Source: JBCDCU01 sp039180865
GTDB taxonomy: Bacteria > Pseudomonadota > Alphaproteobacteria > Rhizobiales > JACESI01
Assembly (NCBI GenBank): GCA_039180865.1
Contig: JBCDCZ010000242.1
Coordinates: 1 to 6,922, forward strand
Direction: 5' to 3'
DNA: 6,922 nucleotides
Under the pieces are notes generated by a model that did no database searches, had not been told where the DNA came from, and saw only the letters and a program-made list of their open reading frames with translations. This document shows, piece by piece, positions 6,190 through 6,922 of this stretch. The stretch's first letter is position 1, and every line of letters starts with the position of its first letter. The translations under genes were made by a program, and so were the position numbers.

Positions 6190-6282
6190 CGCTTCGGCGT
6201 TAACGTAGAGAAAGCGCTTGCCTTGTGGAAGATCCGTTTGCGATGGTTACTCAGTGTCCAATCGACCGGAGCCGTCCGCTGC

Positions 6283-6922
6283 ATGCCCTATCTTCGGGTC
6301 TTGCTTTTTCTCATTGCAATTATTGCGTCACTCCTGACTTCGCCGGGCGTCTCTTTGGCGGCGGAGAGAACAATTGTGTTCGCTGCGGCGAGTTTGAAGA
6401 CGGCATTGGACGAAATTGCTTCGGCATACCGCGAAGAGACTGGTGTTCGGATCGTCCCCTCCTATGCCGGGACTTCGATCCTCGCACGACAGATCCAGCA
6501 GGGTGCGCCAGCAGATATTTTCATATCAGCCAACACGGAATGGATGGATTGGCTCGCAGAGCAGGATGCGATTCAACCGGACAGTCGGATTGATCTTCTT
6601 TCCAATGATCTTGTTCTCATCGCATCAGAGAAAGAACGAGCCTCGATTTCATTCGCAGAGGGCTTTGATCTCGCTGGTTATCTAGGCGACCGCCGGATTG
6701 CCCTTGCACTTGTAGACGCTGTGCCCGCCGGCATCTACGCTAAAGCCGCGCTGACATCCCTTGGTCAATGGGAGAGCATTACGCCTAAAGCTGCCCAGAC
6801 GGACAATGTTCGCGCTGCTTTACGCCTTGTCGCAACCGGAGAGGCAGCTCTCGGTATCGTTTACGGAAGCGACGCCCGCGCTGAACGCCGCGTTTCTATT
6901 GTTCATGTCTTTGATGCTGGAA
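6283..6922 (+). CDS. modA: Molybdate ABC transporter periplasmic binding protein ModA (3' truncated by window edge)
   Basis: The first 213 residues of the periplasmic substrate-binding protein that captures molybdate (and tungstate) for the ModBC transporter. Residues 1-26 are a signal peptide (hydrophobic 6-18, cleavage near VSLA-AER). The mature part opens with IVFAAASLKTALDE, the family hallmark; S37 corresponds to the first oxyanion-binding serine. S65 in YAGTSILARQI corresponds to the second. The segment DAVPAGIYAKAAL, V176 in TDNVRAAL and Y194 in LGIVYGSDA complete the expected pocket. The family is about 250 aa, so roughly 40 residues lie outside the window, and modB and modC are expected next. 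ATG 6283 has GGAG 11 bases upstream. In-frame TTG codons at 6223 and 6238 would give an odd N-terminal extension and are not preferred. No ModE-like box was recognised upstream. Confidence 0.93.
   Translation, partial: MPYLRVLLFLIAIIASLLTSPGVSLAAERTIVFAAASLKTALDEIASAYREETGVRIVPSYAGTSILARQIQQGAPADIFISANTEWMDWLAEQDAIQPDSRIDLLSNDLVLIASEKERASISFAEGFDLAGYLGDRRIALALVDAVPAGIYAKAALTSLGQWESITPKAAQTDNVRAALRLVATGEAALGIVYGSDARAERRVSIVHVFDAG

Noticed and set aside
6134..6282. ModE operator or molybdenum-cofactor riboswitch before modA
   Set aside because: No paired TATATA-type ModE dyad is visible, and the 149-bp gap is short and lacks a recognisable riboswitch fold.
6225..6593. Plus-strand 122-aa open frame beginning MEDPFAMV
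   Set aside because: It is another frame of the modA region. The modA frame carries the signal peptide and all binding motifs and continues past the window edge.

Overview
The window reads as a chromosomal stretch from an alphaproteobacterium, most likely of the Rhizobiales/Hyphomicrobiales type. This is inferred from moderate-to-high GC, mixed ATG/GTG/TTG starts, the 'aspartate aminotransferase family' enzyme with its FGLSGSDANETN and SAYAPLSG signatures, and LuxR solos with a periplasmic VWA protein. No rRNA, tRNA, CRISPR array, insertion sequence, integrase or attachment site was seen. All of the genus-level placement is inference.

Layout, left to right. (1) The last 17 codons of an unidentified upstream gene overlap, by TTGA, the TTG start of a 461-aa class III PLP aminotransferase (53-1438, +). 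(2) After a 168-bp convergent gap holding two weak hairpins comes a LuxR-type regulator on the minus strand (1607-2389). (3) A divergent gap of about 130 bp leads to a second LuxR-type regulator on the plus strand (best start 2519, end 3250). Just before that start lie two overlapping perfect palindromes (12 bp and 16 bp), a likely operator. (4) A GTG-started, exported VWA-domain protein (3378-4886, +) has three degenerate C-terminal beta-domain repeats. (5) A 308-bp stretch without a convincing gene (4887-5194) follows. (6) Next is an integral-membrane sterol desaturase/fatty acid hydroxylase family protein (5195-6133, +). (7) The window ends inside modA, the periplasmic molybdate-binding protein (6283 to the right edge, +).

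How they fit together. The two LuxR proteins are recognisable homologues of each other. No luxI-type synthase lies in the window, so they look like a divergent pair of LuxR solos. The first keeps most acyl-homoserine-lactone pocket residues. The second has lost several, which suggests a different ligand or none. The palindromes between them are the best candidate for cross- or auto-regulation. The aminotransferase probably belongs to an amine or omega-amino-acid catabolic operon that begins left of the window. The VWA protein, the membrane hydroxylase and modA are all plus-strand but separated by gaps of 128-308 bp, so they need not form one operon. I see no shared pathway among them. The part most worth following is the divergent LuxR pair with its operator-like palindromes, then the repeat architecture of the VWA protein.
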